Assembly (NCBI GenBank): GCA_036500605.1
Contig: DASYBU010000014.1
Location: 62,001 to 126,000 of the forward strand
Length of the DNA stretch: 64,000 nt
Direction: 5' to 3'
Origin: JAFALK01 sp036500605
GTDB lineage: Bacteria > Pseudomonadota > Gammaproteobacteria > Burkholderiales > Burkholderiaceae_C
Positions 25,310 to 33,453 of this stretch are shown one piece after another. The position numbers and the translations under genes are program-made. The stretch's first letter is position 1. Every line of letters begins with the position of its first letter. Below the pieces are notes generated by a model. It was not told the origin of the DNA and made no database searches. It saw nothing but the letters and a program-made list of their open reading frames with translations.

Positions 25310-26133
25310 GCGATACCCCCACCGTCCGCGCCGTCCTCGCCGATGACGAGCGCCTGATGCGCGAACAGCTGCGCGCCCGCCTGACCGAAGTCTGGCCCGA
25401 GCTTGAAATCGTGGCCGAGGCCAAGAACGGCCTCGAGGCCGTCGAACTGGTCCGCGAGCACAAGCCCGATCTGGTCTTCCTCGACATCCGCATGCCCGGC
25501 CTGACGGGCGTCGACGCCGCGAAGCAGATCGCGCAGCTCCCGGAAGACGACGACTGGCTCGTGCCCGAGATCGTCTTCATCACCGCCTATGACCAATACG
25601 CGGTCGAGGCTTTCGAGCAGGGCGTGGCCGACTATGTGCTGAAGCCCGCCGAGCGCGACCGCCTCACGCTGACCGTGGCACGCATCAAGAAGCGCCTGGC
25701 GCAACGCGAAGGTTCAGGCCCGGGCGCCGAGGCCAGCGAAGGCGGCGCGCCGCTACAGCAGCTGCTGCACAAGCTCTCCGCCAAGCTCAACCCCGGCGGC
25801 ACGCCGCAATACCTGCAATGGATCCAGGCCTCGGTCGGCCAAGCCATCCAGATGATCCCGGTCGAGGAAGTGCTGTTCTTCATCAGCGATGAAAAATACA
25901 CGCGCGTCCAGACCCCGAAGCTCGAAGCGCTGATCCGCAAGCCGATCAAGGAATTGGTCGATGAACTCGACCCGCAGATCTTCTGGCAGATCCACCGCTC
26001 AACGCTCGTCAACGCCCGCGCCATCGACGGTGTGACGCGCGACTTCCGCGGCCGCCAACTGGTCGGCGTGAAGGGCAATACCGAGAAGCTTGAAGTGAGC
26101 CGCAGCTACACGCATCTCTTCAAGGGGATGTGA
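25306..26133 (+). CDS. LytTR-family response regulator
   Basis: The 275-residue protein has a receiver domain with acidic pair D13/D14, phospho-acceptor D60 (LVFLDIRMPG) and a lysine in VLKPAERD. The C-terminal LytTR DNA-binding domain (about 170-270) contains 'EEVLFFISDEKYTRV' and 'IHRSTLVNARAID'. These beta-strand DNA-binding regulators work with LytS/YehU-type kinases, here the product of 23436-24854. A stretch rich in glycine, alanine and glutamate (about 135-150) links the domains. Confidence 0.93.
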   Translation: MSDTPTVRAVLADDERLMREQLRARLTEVWPELEIVAEAKNGLEAVELVREHKPDLVFLDIRMPGLTGVDAAKQIAQLPEDDDWLVPEIVFITAYDQYAVEAFEQGVADYVLKPAERDRLTLTVARIKKRLAQREGSGPGAEASEGGAPLQQLLHKLSAKLNPGGTPQYLQWIQASVGQAIQMIPVEEVLFFISDEKYTRVQTPKLEALIRKPIKELVDELDPQIFWQIHRSTLVNARAIDGVTRDFRGRQLVGVKGNTEKLEVSRSYTHLFKGM

Positions 26134-26196
26134 TTTCGGCGTGCTGCGCGGGTCGTTTGGGGGAAATTCGTTTGCGATGAGCGGGCGATCGAAGCC

Positions 26197-26407
26197 GGAG
26201 CGTCCCTGGCCCTAACTGCCTCCGAACCCGCTGATGTCGGCAGTTAGGGCCAGGAACACTCCAGCTTCTTCCAGCAGTGGTGTTCGTCGGCGAGCCTCAC
26301 GCGGTCGCCCGGCCTCTCAACAAACCTCGGTGCACAGCCAGCATGTTCCGGCCCGTATCCGCCGACATAAGCGGGTTCGGAGGTGGATACGGGCCGGGAC
26401 GTGCTGG
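26197..26407. repeat. REP-like paired hairpin element, full copy
   Basis: Two long hairpins face each other in the 359-base gap between convergent genes. Hairpin A has arms 26197-26220 and 26239-26262 (core CCTGGCCCTAACTGCC) and an 18-base loop TCCGAACCCGCTGATGTC. Hairpin B has arms 26338-26363 and 26382-26407 (core GGCCCGTATCC) and loop GACATAAGCGGGTTCGGA, the reverse complement of loop A but for one base. The 75 bases between them recur in the inverted copy at 55050-55234. No gene is seen here. Confidence 0.9.
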
Positions 26408-26492
26408 CGGTATAGCGCGCATGTCTTGGCAAAAGAATTCATTCTGCGACGAGCAGAACCATGAGGCCGAAGCGCCCCAGCGGTTCTTGCCG

Positions 26493-27164
26493 CTACGGCT
26501 TCTCAGGCGCGAGCCAGCTCGCGATGCACCATTGCGCGGCCCAGTAGGCGGGCAGTATGGCCAGCGCGGCCAGCGGTTGCGGGCCATCGAACTTGTTGAA
26601 GGCAATGAGGCCATCAGACGCGAAGAAGAGCATGCCGCCGAGGGCCAGCGTTGTGGCTCGGCTCTGCAAGGGCGTGCCGCGCGCGCGGAAGGCGATCACG
26701 GCCGCCTGCGCGCTCATGCTGCCCAGGCACAGCACATAGGCGACGACCGGCACCTGCAAGGCCGCCGGAATGCCCGGCCACAGAAAGGCCAGAAAGCTCA
26801 CCGCGAGAAAGCCGTAGGCCGCAAAGCTCCACGGCCATGACGCGAAACGCTGCACACGCGTGAAGGCCCACAGATAGGCCAGATGCGCGGCCAGAAAGGC
26901 GAGCAGGCCGGGCACAAAGCCGCCGGGGAACATCAGCGCCACATCGCCCAGCAGCGAGCAGGCCAGGCCGATCAGCACGAAGCGGCGCAGCACCGGCGTG
27001 TCCAGCCCTCGCGGCCAGGCGTAGACCATCACCAGGATCGTCGTCAGCGGCTTGAAGATCCAGCCGAGCTCGCGCGGCAGCACCGAGAGGTCTTGCGACA
27101 GCATGGTCAGCAGGGCGCTGGCAGCCACGAGCCAAGGCAGTGAGCGGGTCAGTATTTTGGGCAT
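26493..27164 (-). CDS. YhhN-family membrane protein (lysoplasmalogenase-like)
   Basis: The 223-residue protein has about eight short hydrophobic helices and the YhhN/TMEM86 pattern: 'LLGDVALMFPGGFVPGLLAFLAAHLAYLWAF' early and 'GGMLFFASDGLIAFNKF' late, each with a conserved aspartate. Animal TMEM86B hydrolyses lysoplasmalogen; bacterial members are mostly uncharacterised. Upstream in-frame sequence is not family-like, so I use the ATG at 27164. It is divergent from the ABC ATPase gene, with 151 bases between. Confidence 0.88.
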   Translation of the reverse strand: MPKILTRSLPWLVAASALLTMLSQDLSVLPRELGWIFKPLTTILVMVYAWPRGLDTPVLRRFVLIGLACSLLGDVALMFPGGFVPGLLAFLAAHLAYLWAFTRVQRFASWPWSFAAYGFLAVSFLAFLWPGIPAALQVPVVAYVLCLGSMSAQAAVIAFRARGTPLQSRATTLALGGMLFFASDGLIAFNKFDGPQPLAALAILPAYWAAQWCIASWLAPEKP

Positions 27165-27315
27165 GGGCGGATTCTGGCGCGGCTTGCCTTTGAACTCGCA
27201 TTCAACTCGGCATCCTTGCCGCTCATGCGGCCGCTTGTGCGTTTCATCCCACAATGCTTGTTGCGTGCGCACTCGACAGAGACACTCCGGCCACTTCAAT
27301 TTTCAGAAGACCGCC

Positions 27316-28212
27316 ATGCTCGTTCTCGATCAGCTGACTCACACCTACGCCAACGGTACCCGCGCACTCGACAACACCAGCCTGACCATTCCCAAGGGCA
27401 TGTTCGGTCTGCTCGGCCCCAACGGCGCAGGCAAGTCCACGCTGATGCGTTGCGTGGCGACGCTGCAAACCCCGACGGGCGGCAGCATCCGCTTCAACGA
27501 CATCGATGTGCTGCGCGAGCCTGAGAAGCTGCGCGCCGTGCTGGGCTACCTGCCGCAGGACTTCGGCGTCTACCCGCGCGTCTCGGCCTATGACCTGCTC
27601 GACCACCTCGCCGTGTTGAAAGGCATCGCCGGCAAGGGCGAACGCAAGGACACGGTGGAGACGCTGCTCACGCAGGTCAACCTGTGGGACGTGCGCAAGA
27701 AGGCCGTGGCCGGCTATTCGGGCGGCATGCGCCAGCGCTTCGGCGTGGCGCAGGCACTGATCGGCCAGCCGCAGTTGATCATCGTGGACGAACCCACGGC
27801 CGGCCTCGATCCCGAGGAACGCAACCGCTTCAACAACCTGCTGGCCGCGATCGGCGAGAACGTCGTCGTGATCCTGTCCACGCACATCGTCGAGGATGTG
27901 GCCGACCTCTGCCCGCGCATGGCGATCATGGTGGGCGGGCGCATCGTGCAGAGCGGTGCTCCGCAGGAGCTGCTGTCGCAGTTGCAAGGGCGCGTGTGGC
28001 GCCGTGCGATTGATGCCGCTGAACTTGGCCGTTATCAGGCCGACATGAACGTGATCAGCAACCAGTTGCGCGGCGGGCGCACCGTGATCCATGTGCTGGC
28101 CGATGGCTCGCCGGGCACGGGCTTCGAGCCGGTCGAGGGCGGGCTTGAGGATCTGTACTTCGCCACCTTGTCGCAGTCCCGCCGCTCAGCTGCTTCAGCG
28201 GCGGTCGTCTAA
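27316..28212 (+). CDS. ABC transporter ATP-binding protein
   Basis: The 298-residue protein has a Walker A motif GPNGAGKST (34-42), a Q loop in YLPQDFG, an ABC signature YSGGMRQRF near 133, a Walker B motif LIIVDEPTAGLDPEE and an H loop STHIVED. A C-terminal extension of about 80 residues looks like an ABC-2 exporter accessory region. It drives the membrane/peptidase fusion protein encoded 10 bases downstream. Together they look like an ABC-2-type exporter whose cargo is unknown. Confidence 0.95.
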   Translation: MLVLDQLTHTYANGTRALDNTSLTIPKGMFGLLGPNGAGKSTLMRCVATLQTPTGGSIRFNDIDVLREPEKLRAVLGYLPQDFGVYPRVSAYDLLDHLAVLKGIAGKGERKDTVETLLTQVNLWDVRKKAVAGYSGGMRQRFGVAQALIGQPQLIIVDEPTAGLDPEERNRFNNLLAAIGENVVVILSTHIVEDVADLCPRMAIMVGGRIVQSGAPQELLSQLQGRVWRRAIDAAELGRYQADMNVISNQLRGGRTVIHVLADGSPGTGFEPVEGGLEDLYFATLSQSRRSAASAAVV

Positions 28213-28222
28213 GGAGGCCGCC

Positions 28223-31200
28223 ATGCTGCGTCATGTCGTCGCCTTCGAGGCGCGCTATCAACTGCGCTCACCGCTGTTCTGGGTGGGTTTCGTGCTCTTC
28301 TTCCTGCTGGCCTTCGGCGCCACGGTCTCCGACGACATCCAGATCGGTGCGCGGGGCAATGTCCACGTCAACTCGCCCTACGCGATCCTGCAAACCATCG
28401 CGACGATGAACGTGATGGCGCTCTTCATCATCACGGCCTTCGTGGCCAATGTGGTGATCCGCGACGACGAGACCGGCTTCGCGCCGATCCTGCGCGCCAC
28501 CCGTATCGGCAAGTTCGACTACCTGATCGGCCGCTTCATCGGCGCGCTCTGCGTCGCCGTGCTGGTCGTGGCCGCCGTGCCGCTGGCCATGCTGATCGGC
28601 TCCTTGATGCCCTGGCTCGATGCCGAGAAACTCGGGCCCCTGGTGATCGGCCACTACCTGTACGCGATCTTCGTGCTCACGGTGCCGACGATGTTCATGA
28701 TGGGCGCGCTCTTCTTCACCCTGGCCACGCTGACCCGCTCGATGATGTGGAGCTACGTCGGCCTGGTGGCCGTGCTGGTGCTCTTCATCGGCACGCGGGT
28801 GCTGCTGCGCGACCAGTCCTTCGACACGATCTCGGGCCTGACGGATCCCTTTGGCGTCGGCACGATCAGCCGCGTGACCAAGTACTGGACCTCGACCGAG
28901 CGCAATACGCAGCTGCCACCGCTGAGCGGCGTCTTCCTCTACAACCGGCTGATCTGGATCGGCGTGGGCGCGCTCCTGCTGGGCCTGGGCTACGCGCTGT
29001 TCCGTTTCGAGACGCGGTCGACCAGCAGCAAAGGCGGTGCGTCGACGGCTGACGCGTCAGCGCAGCCCACGCCAAAGCCGCTGGCGCGGCCTTCCGCGAC
29101 CTCGGGCTGGACGCAGGCCCTCGCCTTGGCGCGCTTTGACATGGCCGCCGTGTTCAAGAGCCCGGCCTTCTTCGTGCTGTTGCTGATTGGCGTCCTCAAT
29201 GCGATCGCCAGCCTGGCGCTGACCGTGACCGCGCGTGGCATCAACTACTTCCCCGTCACGCGCTCAGCGGTGGAGGCCCTGGCCGGCAGCTACACGTTCA
29301 TCCCGATGATCATTGCGGCCTACTACGCGGGTGAACTGGTCTGGCGCAATCGCGAGCAGCGCATGCACGAGATCGTCGATGCCACGGCCGCGCCGAACTG
29401 GGCCTTCATGGTGCCCAAGGTGCTGGCCATCGTCGGCGTGCTGCTGGCCACCTATGTGGTGGGCGCGCTCACCGGCCTGGGCTTCCAGCTCCTGCATGGC
29501 TACACAGACTTCCAGCTCGAGGCCTACGCGCTGTGGTTTGTGCTGCCGGGCCTGATCTTCGCCGTCGAGGTGGGTGCGCTGTCGATCTTCGTGCAGGCCC
29601 TCGTGCCGCACAAGTTCGTCGGCTGGGCCGTGATGCTCGTCTATGTCGTGGCCGCCATGGTGCTCGGCTCGCTGGGCTTCGAGCACCGGCTCTACAACTT
29701 CGCGGACACGCCGCCAGTGCCGCTGTCCGACATGAACGACATGGGCCGCTTCTGGATCGGCCGCGCCTGGCTGCAAGCGTACTGGATGGCCTTCTCGCTG
29801 ATGCTGCTGGTAGGCGCACACCTGATGTGGCGGCGTGGCGCCGAGACGCGCCTGAAGCCGCGCTTTGCCCGCCTCGTGCCGCAGCTCAAGGGCCCGGCCG
29901 GCGTGCTGATGGGCGTGGGTGCCGTGCTCTGGATCGGCATCGGCGCCTATGTGTACTACAACATCAACGTCCTCAACCTCTATCGCCCGCAGCCCGAGTA
30001 CGAAGACTGGCAAGCCAAGTTCGAGAAGACGCTGCTGCCGTTCCAGAAACTGCCGCAGCCGACCATCACCCATGTGCGCCTGAACGTGGCCCTGTTCCCG
30101 CATGCCGTGCGCGCCGAGGCCTCGGGCGAGTACGACATCGAGAACCACAGCGGCCAGCCGCTCAGCCGCGTGGACGTCGAGTTCAACCCCGAGCTGAAGC
30201 AGATCGAGTTCGATCTTCCCGGCGCCATGCTGGAGAAGGAATATCCGGACTTCGGCCACCGCATCTATCACCTGGCCACGCCCATGCAACCCGGTGAAAA
30301 GCGCGTGCTGGGCTTCAAGGCTGTGCTGGAGGAGCGGGGCTTCCCCAACAGCGCACCGCTGACCGTCATCGTCGACAACGGCACCTTCGTCAACAACTTC
30401 AATATCGCGCCGGTCCTCGGCGTGAGCCACAATTTCCTGATGGTCGACCGCGCCAAGCGTCGCAAGCATGATCTGCCGGCCGAACTGCGGCCGCCCAAGC
30501 TGGAAGACCAGAGTGCCCGCGCCCATCACTATCTGCGTCATGACAGCGACTGGGTGACGGCCGACATCACGCTGAGCACCGATGCCGACCAGACGCCCGT
30601 GGCGCCGGGCTACACGGTCAGCGACACGACGGCGAATGGCCGGCGCACCCTGGTGACCAAGACCGAGTCGCCGATCATGAATTTCTTCTCGCTGCAGTCG
30701 GCGCGTTACTCGGAAAGCAAGACGACCTGGACGCCGAAACCCGGCAGCGCCGGCGAACCCGTGCAGCTGGCTGTCTTCTATGACCCCAAACATGACCACA
30801 ACGTTCAGCGCATGCTGGATGCGATGAAGGTCTCGCTGGACACCTTCAGCACGGCCTTCTCGCCCTTCCAGTTCCGCCAGCTGCGCATCACCGAGTTCCC
30901 CACCTACGAAACCTTCGCGCAATCCTTCGCCAACACCGTGCCCTTCTCGGAAGGCATCGGCTTCATCCAGAACTTTGACGAAAGCAAGCGCGACGAGAAC
31001 GTCGACCTGGTCACCTACGTGACCGCGCATGAGGTGGGTCATCAATGGTGGGCGCACCAGCTCATCGGCGCTGATCAACAAGGCGACACGCTGCTCAGCG
31101 AGACCTTCGCGCAATACTCGGCGCTGCTGGTGATGGAGCGGCTCTATGGCCGCGACCAGATCCGCAAGTTCCTCAAGTACGAGCTGGATGCCTACCTGCG

Positions 31201-31819
31201 CGCGCGCGGCGCCGAGCTGATCGAGGAGCTGCCGCTGAACCGCGTGGAGAACCAGCCCTACATCCATTACCGCAAGGGCGCGGTCGTGATGTACGGCTTG
31301 AAGGAGATCGTCGGCGAGGATGTGGTCAACCGCGCCATGCAGAAACTGCTGGCGCAATACGCGTTCAAGCCGGCGCCGTATCCGCAGTCGACCGACTTCA
31401 TCCGGCTGCTGCGCGCCGAGGCCGGCCCGAAGTACGACAGCCTGATCACCGACATGTTCGAGAAGATCACGCTCTACGACCTGAAGGCCAGCGCCGCCAC
31501 GTCCAGGAAGTTGGCTGACGGCACCTTCGAGCTGACGTTCAAGGTCGATGCCAAGAAGCTTTACGCCGACGGCAAGGGCAAGGAGACCGAAGCCGCGCTC
31601 GACGAGCCGATCGACATCGGCGTATTCACGGCCGAGCCCGGCAAGCAGGGCTTCGGCAAGGACTCGGTGCTGCTGATGGAACGCCGCCCGATCAAGAGCG
31701 GCCAGCAGACGATCAAGGTCGTGGTCAAGAGCCAACCGAAGTTCGTCGGCATCGATCCGTACAACATGCGGATCGACCGCAACTCGGATGACAACGTGGT
31801 GAAGGTGGAGGCGCCTTGA
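28223..31819 (+). CDS. ABC-2 permease fused to M1-family aminopeptidase-like domain
   Basis: The 1198-residue protein has two blocks of about six membrane helices each (roughly 10-275 and 335-625). A soluble C-terminal half with the zinc-peptidase motif HEVGHQWW follows (H936, E937, H940). The third ligand is E960 in LLSETFAQY, giving a spacing of 19 rather than the usual 18, which I believe is normal for this fusion family. The GxMEN exopeptidase motif is replaced by GIGFIQN. The permease pumps with the ATPase upstream; the peptidase half probably sits outside the cytoplasm. Domain fusion is direct reading; substrate is unknown. A strong aaggagg binding site precedes the ATG. Confidence 0.93.
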   Translation: MLRHVVAFEARYQLRSPLFWVGFVLFFLLAFGATVSDDIQIGARGNVHVNSPYAILQTIATMNVMALFIITAFVANVVIRDDETGFAPILRATRIGKFDYLIGRFIGALCVAVLVVAAVPLAMLIGSLMPWLDAEKLGPLVIGHYLYAIFVLTVPTMFMMGALFFTLATLTRSMMWSYVGLVAVLVLFIGTRVLLRDQSFDTISGLTDPFGVGTISRVTKYWTSTERNTQLPPLSGVFLYNRLIWIGVGALLLGLGYALFRFETRSTSSKGGASTADASAQPTPKPLARPSATSGWTQALALARFDMAAVFKSPAFFVLLLIGVLNAIASLALTVTARGINYFPVTRSAVEALAGSYTFIPMIIAAYYAGELVWRNREQRMHEIVDATAAPNWAFMVPKVLAIVGVLLATYVVGALTGLGFQLLHGYTDFQLEAYALWFVLPGLIFAVEVGALSIFVQALVPHKFVGWAVMLVYVVAAMVLGSLGFEHRLYNFADTPPVPLSDMNDMGRFWIGRAWLQAYWMAFSLMLLVGAHLMWRRGAETRLKPRFARLVPQLKGPAGVLMGVGAVLWIGIGAYVYYNINVLNLYRPQPEYEDWQAKFEKTLLPFQKLPQPTITHVRLNVALFPHAVRAEASGEYDIENHSGQPLSRVDVEFNPELKQIEFDLPGAMLEKEYPDFGHRIYHLATPMQPGEKRVLGFKAVLEERGFPNSAPLTVIVDNGTFVNNFNIAPVLGVSHNFLMVDRAKRRKHDLPAELRPPKLEDQSARAHHYLRHDSDWVTADITLSTDADQTPVAPGYTVSDTTANGRRTLVTKTESPIMNFFSLQSARYSESKTTWTPKPGSAGEPVQLAVFYDPKHDHNVQRMLDAMKVSLDTFSTAFSPFQFRQLRITEFPTYETFAQSFANTVPFSEGIGFIQNFDESKRDENVDLVTYVTAHEVGHQWWAHQLIGADQQGDTLLSETFAQYSALLVMERLYGRDQIRKFLKYELDAYLRARGAELIEELPLNRVENQPYIHYRKGAVVMYGLKEIVGEDVVNRAMQKLLAQYAFKPAPYPQSTDFIRLLRAEAGPKYDSLITDMFEKITLYDLKASAATSRKLADGTFELTFKVDAKKLYADGKGKETEAALDEPIDIGVFTAEPGKQGFGKDSVLLMERRPIKSGQQTIKVVVKSQPKFVGIDPYNMRIDRNSDDNVVKVEAP

Positions 31820-31840
31820 TGAACGCGCAGAGGCGTCGTC

Positions 31841-32329
31841 TCAAGGCTTCCAACGGCTCAGGCGCGCTTGGCACGCGGCATGTGGCAGGCGCGCACTGCG
31901 CGACAACATGTCCTCCAAAGCAAGCGCTGCCCTGGCCGTTTGGATGACCTTGTGCACCACGAGTGCATCCAGCAGCCAAAGCGCGCCGTGTACCTCCAGA
32001 CCGTCGTGCAAGGCCTGCTTACGAAGGCGACCGTCGCCGGTGAGCAGCGGGCGACCTGTCGCCTGCGCCAGGAAATAGCAGGACACGTCCGCCAGCGAGC
32101 TGTTGTTGTGGGCCGCGGTCAAGGTCAGAAGCTGCGGCATGGCGGAAGCGTCCAGCGCTTCAATCACAAGCCCGCTACGGATCAGCGCAGAGTGGTCAAA
32201 GTCTGCAAGCTCGTTCATGACGAAGTCCGTACAACACAGCGTGATCGGCAGCCGGAACAGCTCGTCCAGCAACCCAGCGTTTCGAAAGTCAATCCAGATG
32301 TTGGTATCGCTGACGTAGACACGGCTCAT
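31841..32329 (-). CDS. PIN-domain toxin (putative ribonuclease)
   Basis: The 162-residue protein starts with VYVSDTNIWIDF. It has the four PIN acidic residues at D8, E40, D81 and D99, which bind magnesium or manganese in RNA-cutting toxins. All are present, so the protein should be active. The start overlaps the stop of the XRE-ImmA gene (ATGA at 32326-32329), which is the usual order antitoxin then toxin. The partnership of PIN proteins (COG4113 type) with XRE-COG2856 antitoxins is known from toxin-antitoxin surveys. Targets are unknown. Confidence 0.88.
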   Translation of the reverse strand: MSRVYVSDTNIWIDFRNAGLLDELFRLPITLCCTDFVMNELADFDHSALIRSGLVIEALDASAMPQLLTLTAAHNNSSLADVSCYFLAQATGRPLLTGDGRLRKQALHDGLEVHGALWLLDALVVHKVIQTARAALALEDMLSRSARLPHAACQARLSRWKP

Positions 32330-33384
32330 TCATGCTCCACCACGCTGCGCAGAGCCGGCTCCAGATCACTGATCGGGCGTTGCAGGAATTCGGCGGCACG
32401 CGCCGGCGTGAAGAGTCCTTCGGCGAGCCCCCAGAAGACCAGTGACTCGAATCTCCGGGGACGTTCAGGAAGCAAAGGCTCGGGCTCGCAAGAGCGCCAT
32501 CCGGCCTGACTGAACTGGATGAATGCGGCTTTGTAGCCCGCATCGCTCAACAGCGCGAGGTCCTTGAGCCGACGAAGCGCAACTTGCATGGAAATGCCAT
32601 AGCGCCGCTTGGCGCTGAGCAATTCGCCGGGGTGCACCCTTGATCGTTGGTGACCTCCAAAATCGATCAACACACGGTCTTGCGGATACAGCAAGGCGCC
32701 CGCGAACCGATGACAGCAAGCCTCCTTGTCCTTTTCAGGCATCGATGCCGGGAGCGCCATGACCCAATGCCCCAATTCATGCGCCGCGGTGAAGCGCATC
32801 CGCTCACCGGGTCGATTGGTGTTCAGGGCAACGAGTACATGCTGCTCGTCGTGGGTCGCCGCGCATGCACCATCGAAATCATCCTGCGCATCGATCAGTG
32901 CTATCTTGATGCCGCGTTCCTCAAGAAGCTGCGTCAGATTCGCGATGGCGTCGCCGCCGATTCCCCACTGCTCGCGCAGGCGTACTGCCGCGCCCTCTGC
33001 CTCTACCAGCGCATTGACCTCGATGGAATGGGCCAACGGAGGCGGCACAACAACCTCGGCGACCTCGAAGCAGCTCTCAAGCGCCGTGTAGCGCTCCAGG
33101 TGCTCGCGCATCTGTTCTTCAACCTGGTGCTGCCGATATTTCGGCATCTTTGCCAGCTTGCGGAACTCCAGCGGAGCCAGACTCACCGTCTCCGGACGGA
33201 AGAAATATTCGGGCTTGACCCGCAATGCCTTTGAAAGCTGAAGCAACCGAGTTGAATTGGGCATGGTCTCGCCCATCTCGAATTTGCTCAGCCCTTGTTT
33301 GCTGATGTCTCCCAGGCTTTGAGCAAGCGCGTCAAGGCTCATGCCTCTCAACACGCGTGCACGCCGGATACGGTCGTGGATCAT
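32326..33384 (-). CDS. XRE-type HTH/ImmA-IrrE metallopeptidase antitoxin
   Basis: The 352-residue protein has an N-terminal XRE helix-turn-helix (about 5-60: RARVLRGMSLDALAQSLGD, then a KFEMGETMPN segment). The ImmA/IrrE (COG2856) domain has zinc motif HELGH at 202-206. A C-terminal helical region (about 240-350) may bind the toxin. It is expected to repress its own promoter and to neutralise the PIN toxin encoded by the overlapping gene. A good binding site, aaggag, precedes the ATG. An IR with promoter elements lies at 33398-33433. Confidence 0.9.
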   Translation of the reverse strand: MIHDRIRRARVLRGMSLDALAQSLGDISKQGLSKFEMGETMPNSTRLLQLSKALRVKPEYFFRPETVSLAPLEFRKLAKMPKYRQHQVEEQMREHLERYTALESCFEVAEVVVPPPLAHSIEVNALVEAEGAAVRLREQWGIGGDAIANLTQLLEERGIKIALIDAQDDFDGACAATHDEQHVLVALNTNRPGERMRFTAAHELGHWVMALPASMPEKDKEACCHRFAGALLYPQDRVLIDFGGHQRSRVHPGELLSAKRRYGISMQVALRRLKDLALLSDAGYKAAFIQFSQAGWRSCEPEPLLPERPRRFESLVFWGLAEGLFTPARAAEFLQRPISDLEPALRSVVEHE

Positions 33385-33397
33385 CGTGTTCTCCTTG

Positions 33398-33433
33398 GTT
33401 GACAGATCGTATCATTTTAGCGAACTTGTCAAC
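33398..33433 (-). promoter_or_regulatory. Promoter/operator of the XRE-ImmA/PIN operon
   Basis: On the minus strand TTGACA (-35; plus 33427-33432) is followed after 15 bases by an extended -10, TGATACGAT (TACGAT at plus 33406-33411). The perfect inverted repeat GTTGACA (33398-33404) and TGTCAAC (33427-33433) flanks both elements, so a dimeric XRE repressor bound here would block the polymerase. The region is AT-rich compared with its surroundings. Confidence 0.72.
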
Positions 33434-33453
33434 CTAGCAACCTAGGAGGTGGA

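Noticed and set aside
26197..26262. Possible integron attC recombination site (ccctaac...gttaggg arms)
   Set aside because: Arms do not fit the RYYYAAC/GTTRRRY rule at the first base, no integrase or cassette is near, and the copies behave as dispersed repeats.
26234..26464. Small frame starting MSAVRARNTPASSSSG, seen again at 54891-55196 on the other strand
   Set aside because: The shared start is encoded by the REP-like repeat itself; after the repeat the frames differ and no binding site is present.
29264..31735. Long minus-strand frame opposite the ABC permease-peptidase gene
   Set aside because: Composition is typical of an antisense shadow and the plus strand encodes a clear protein with intact motifs.
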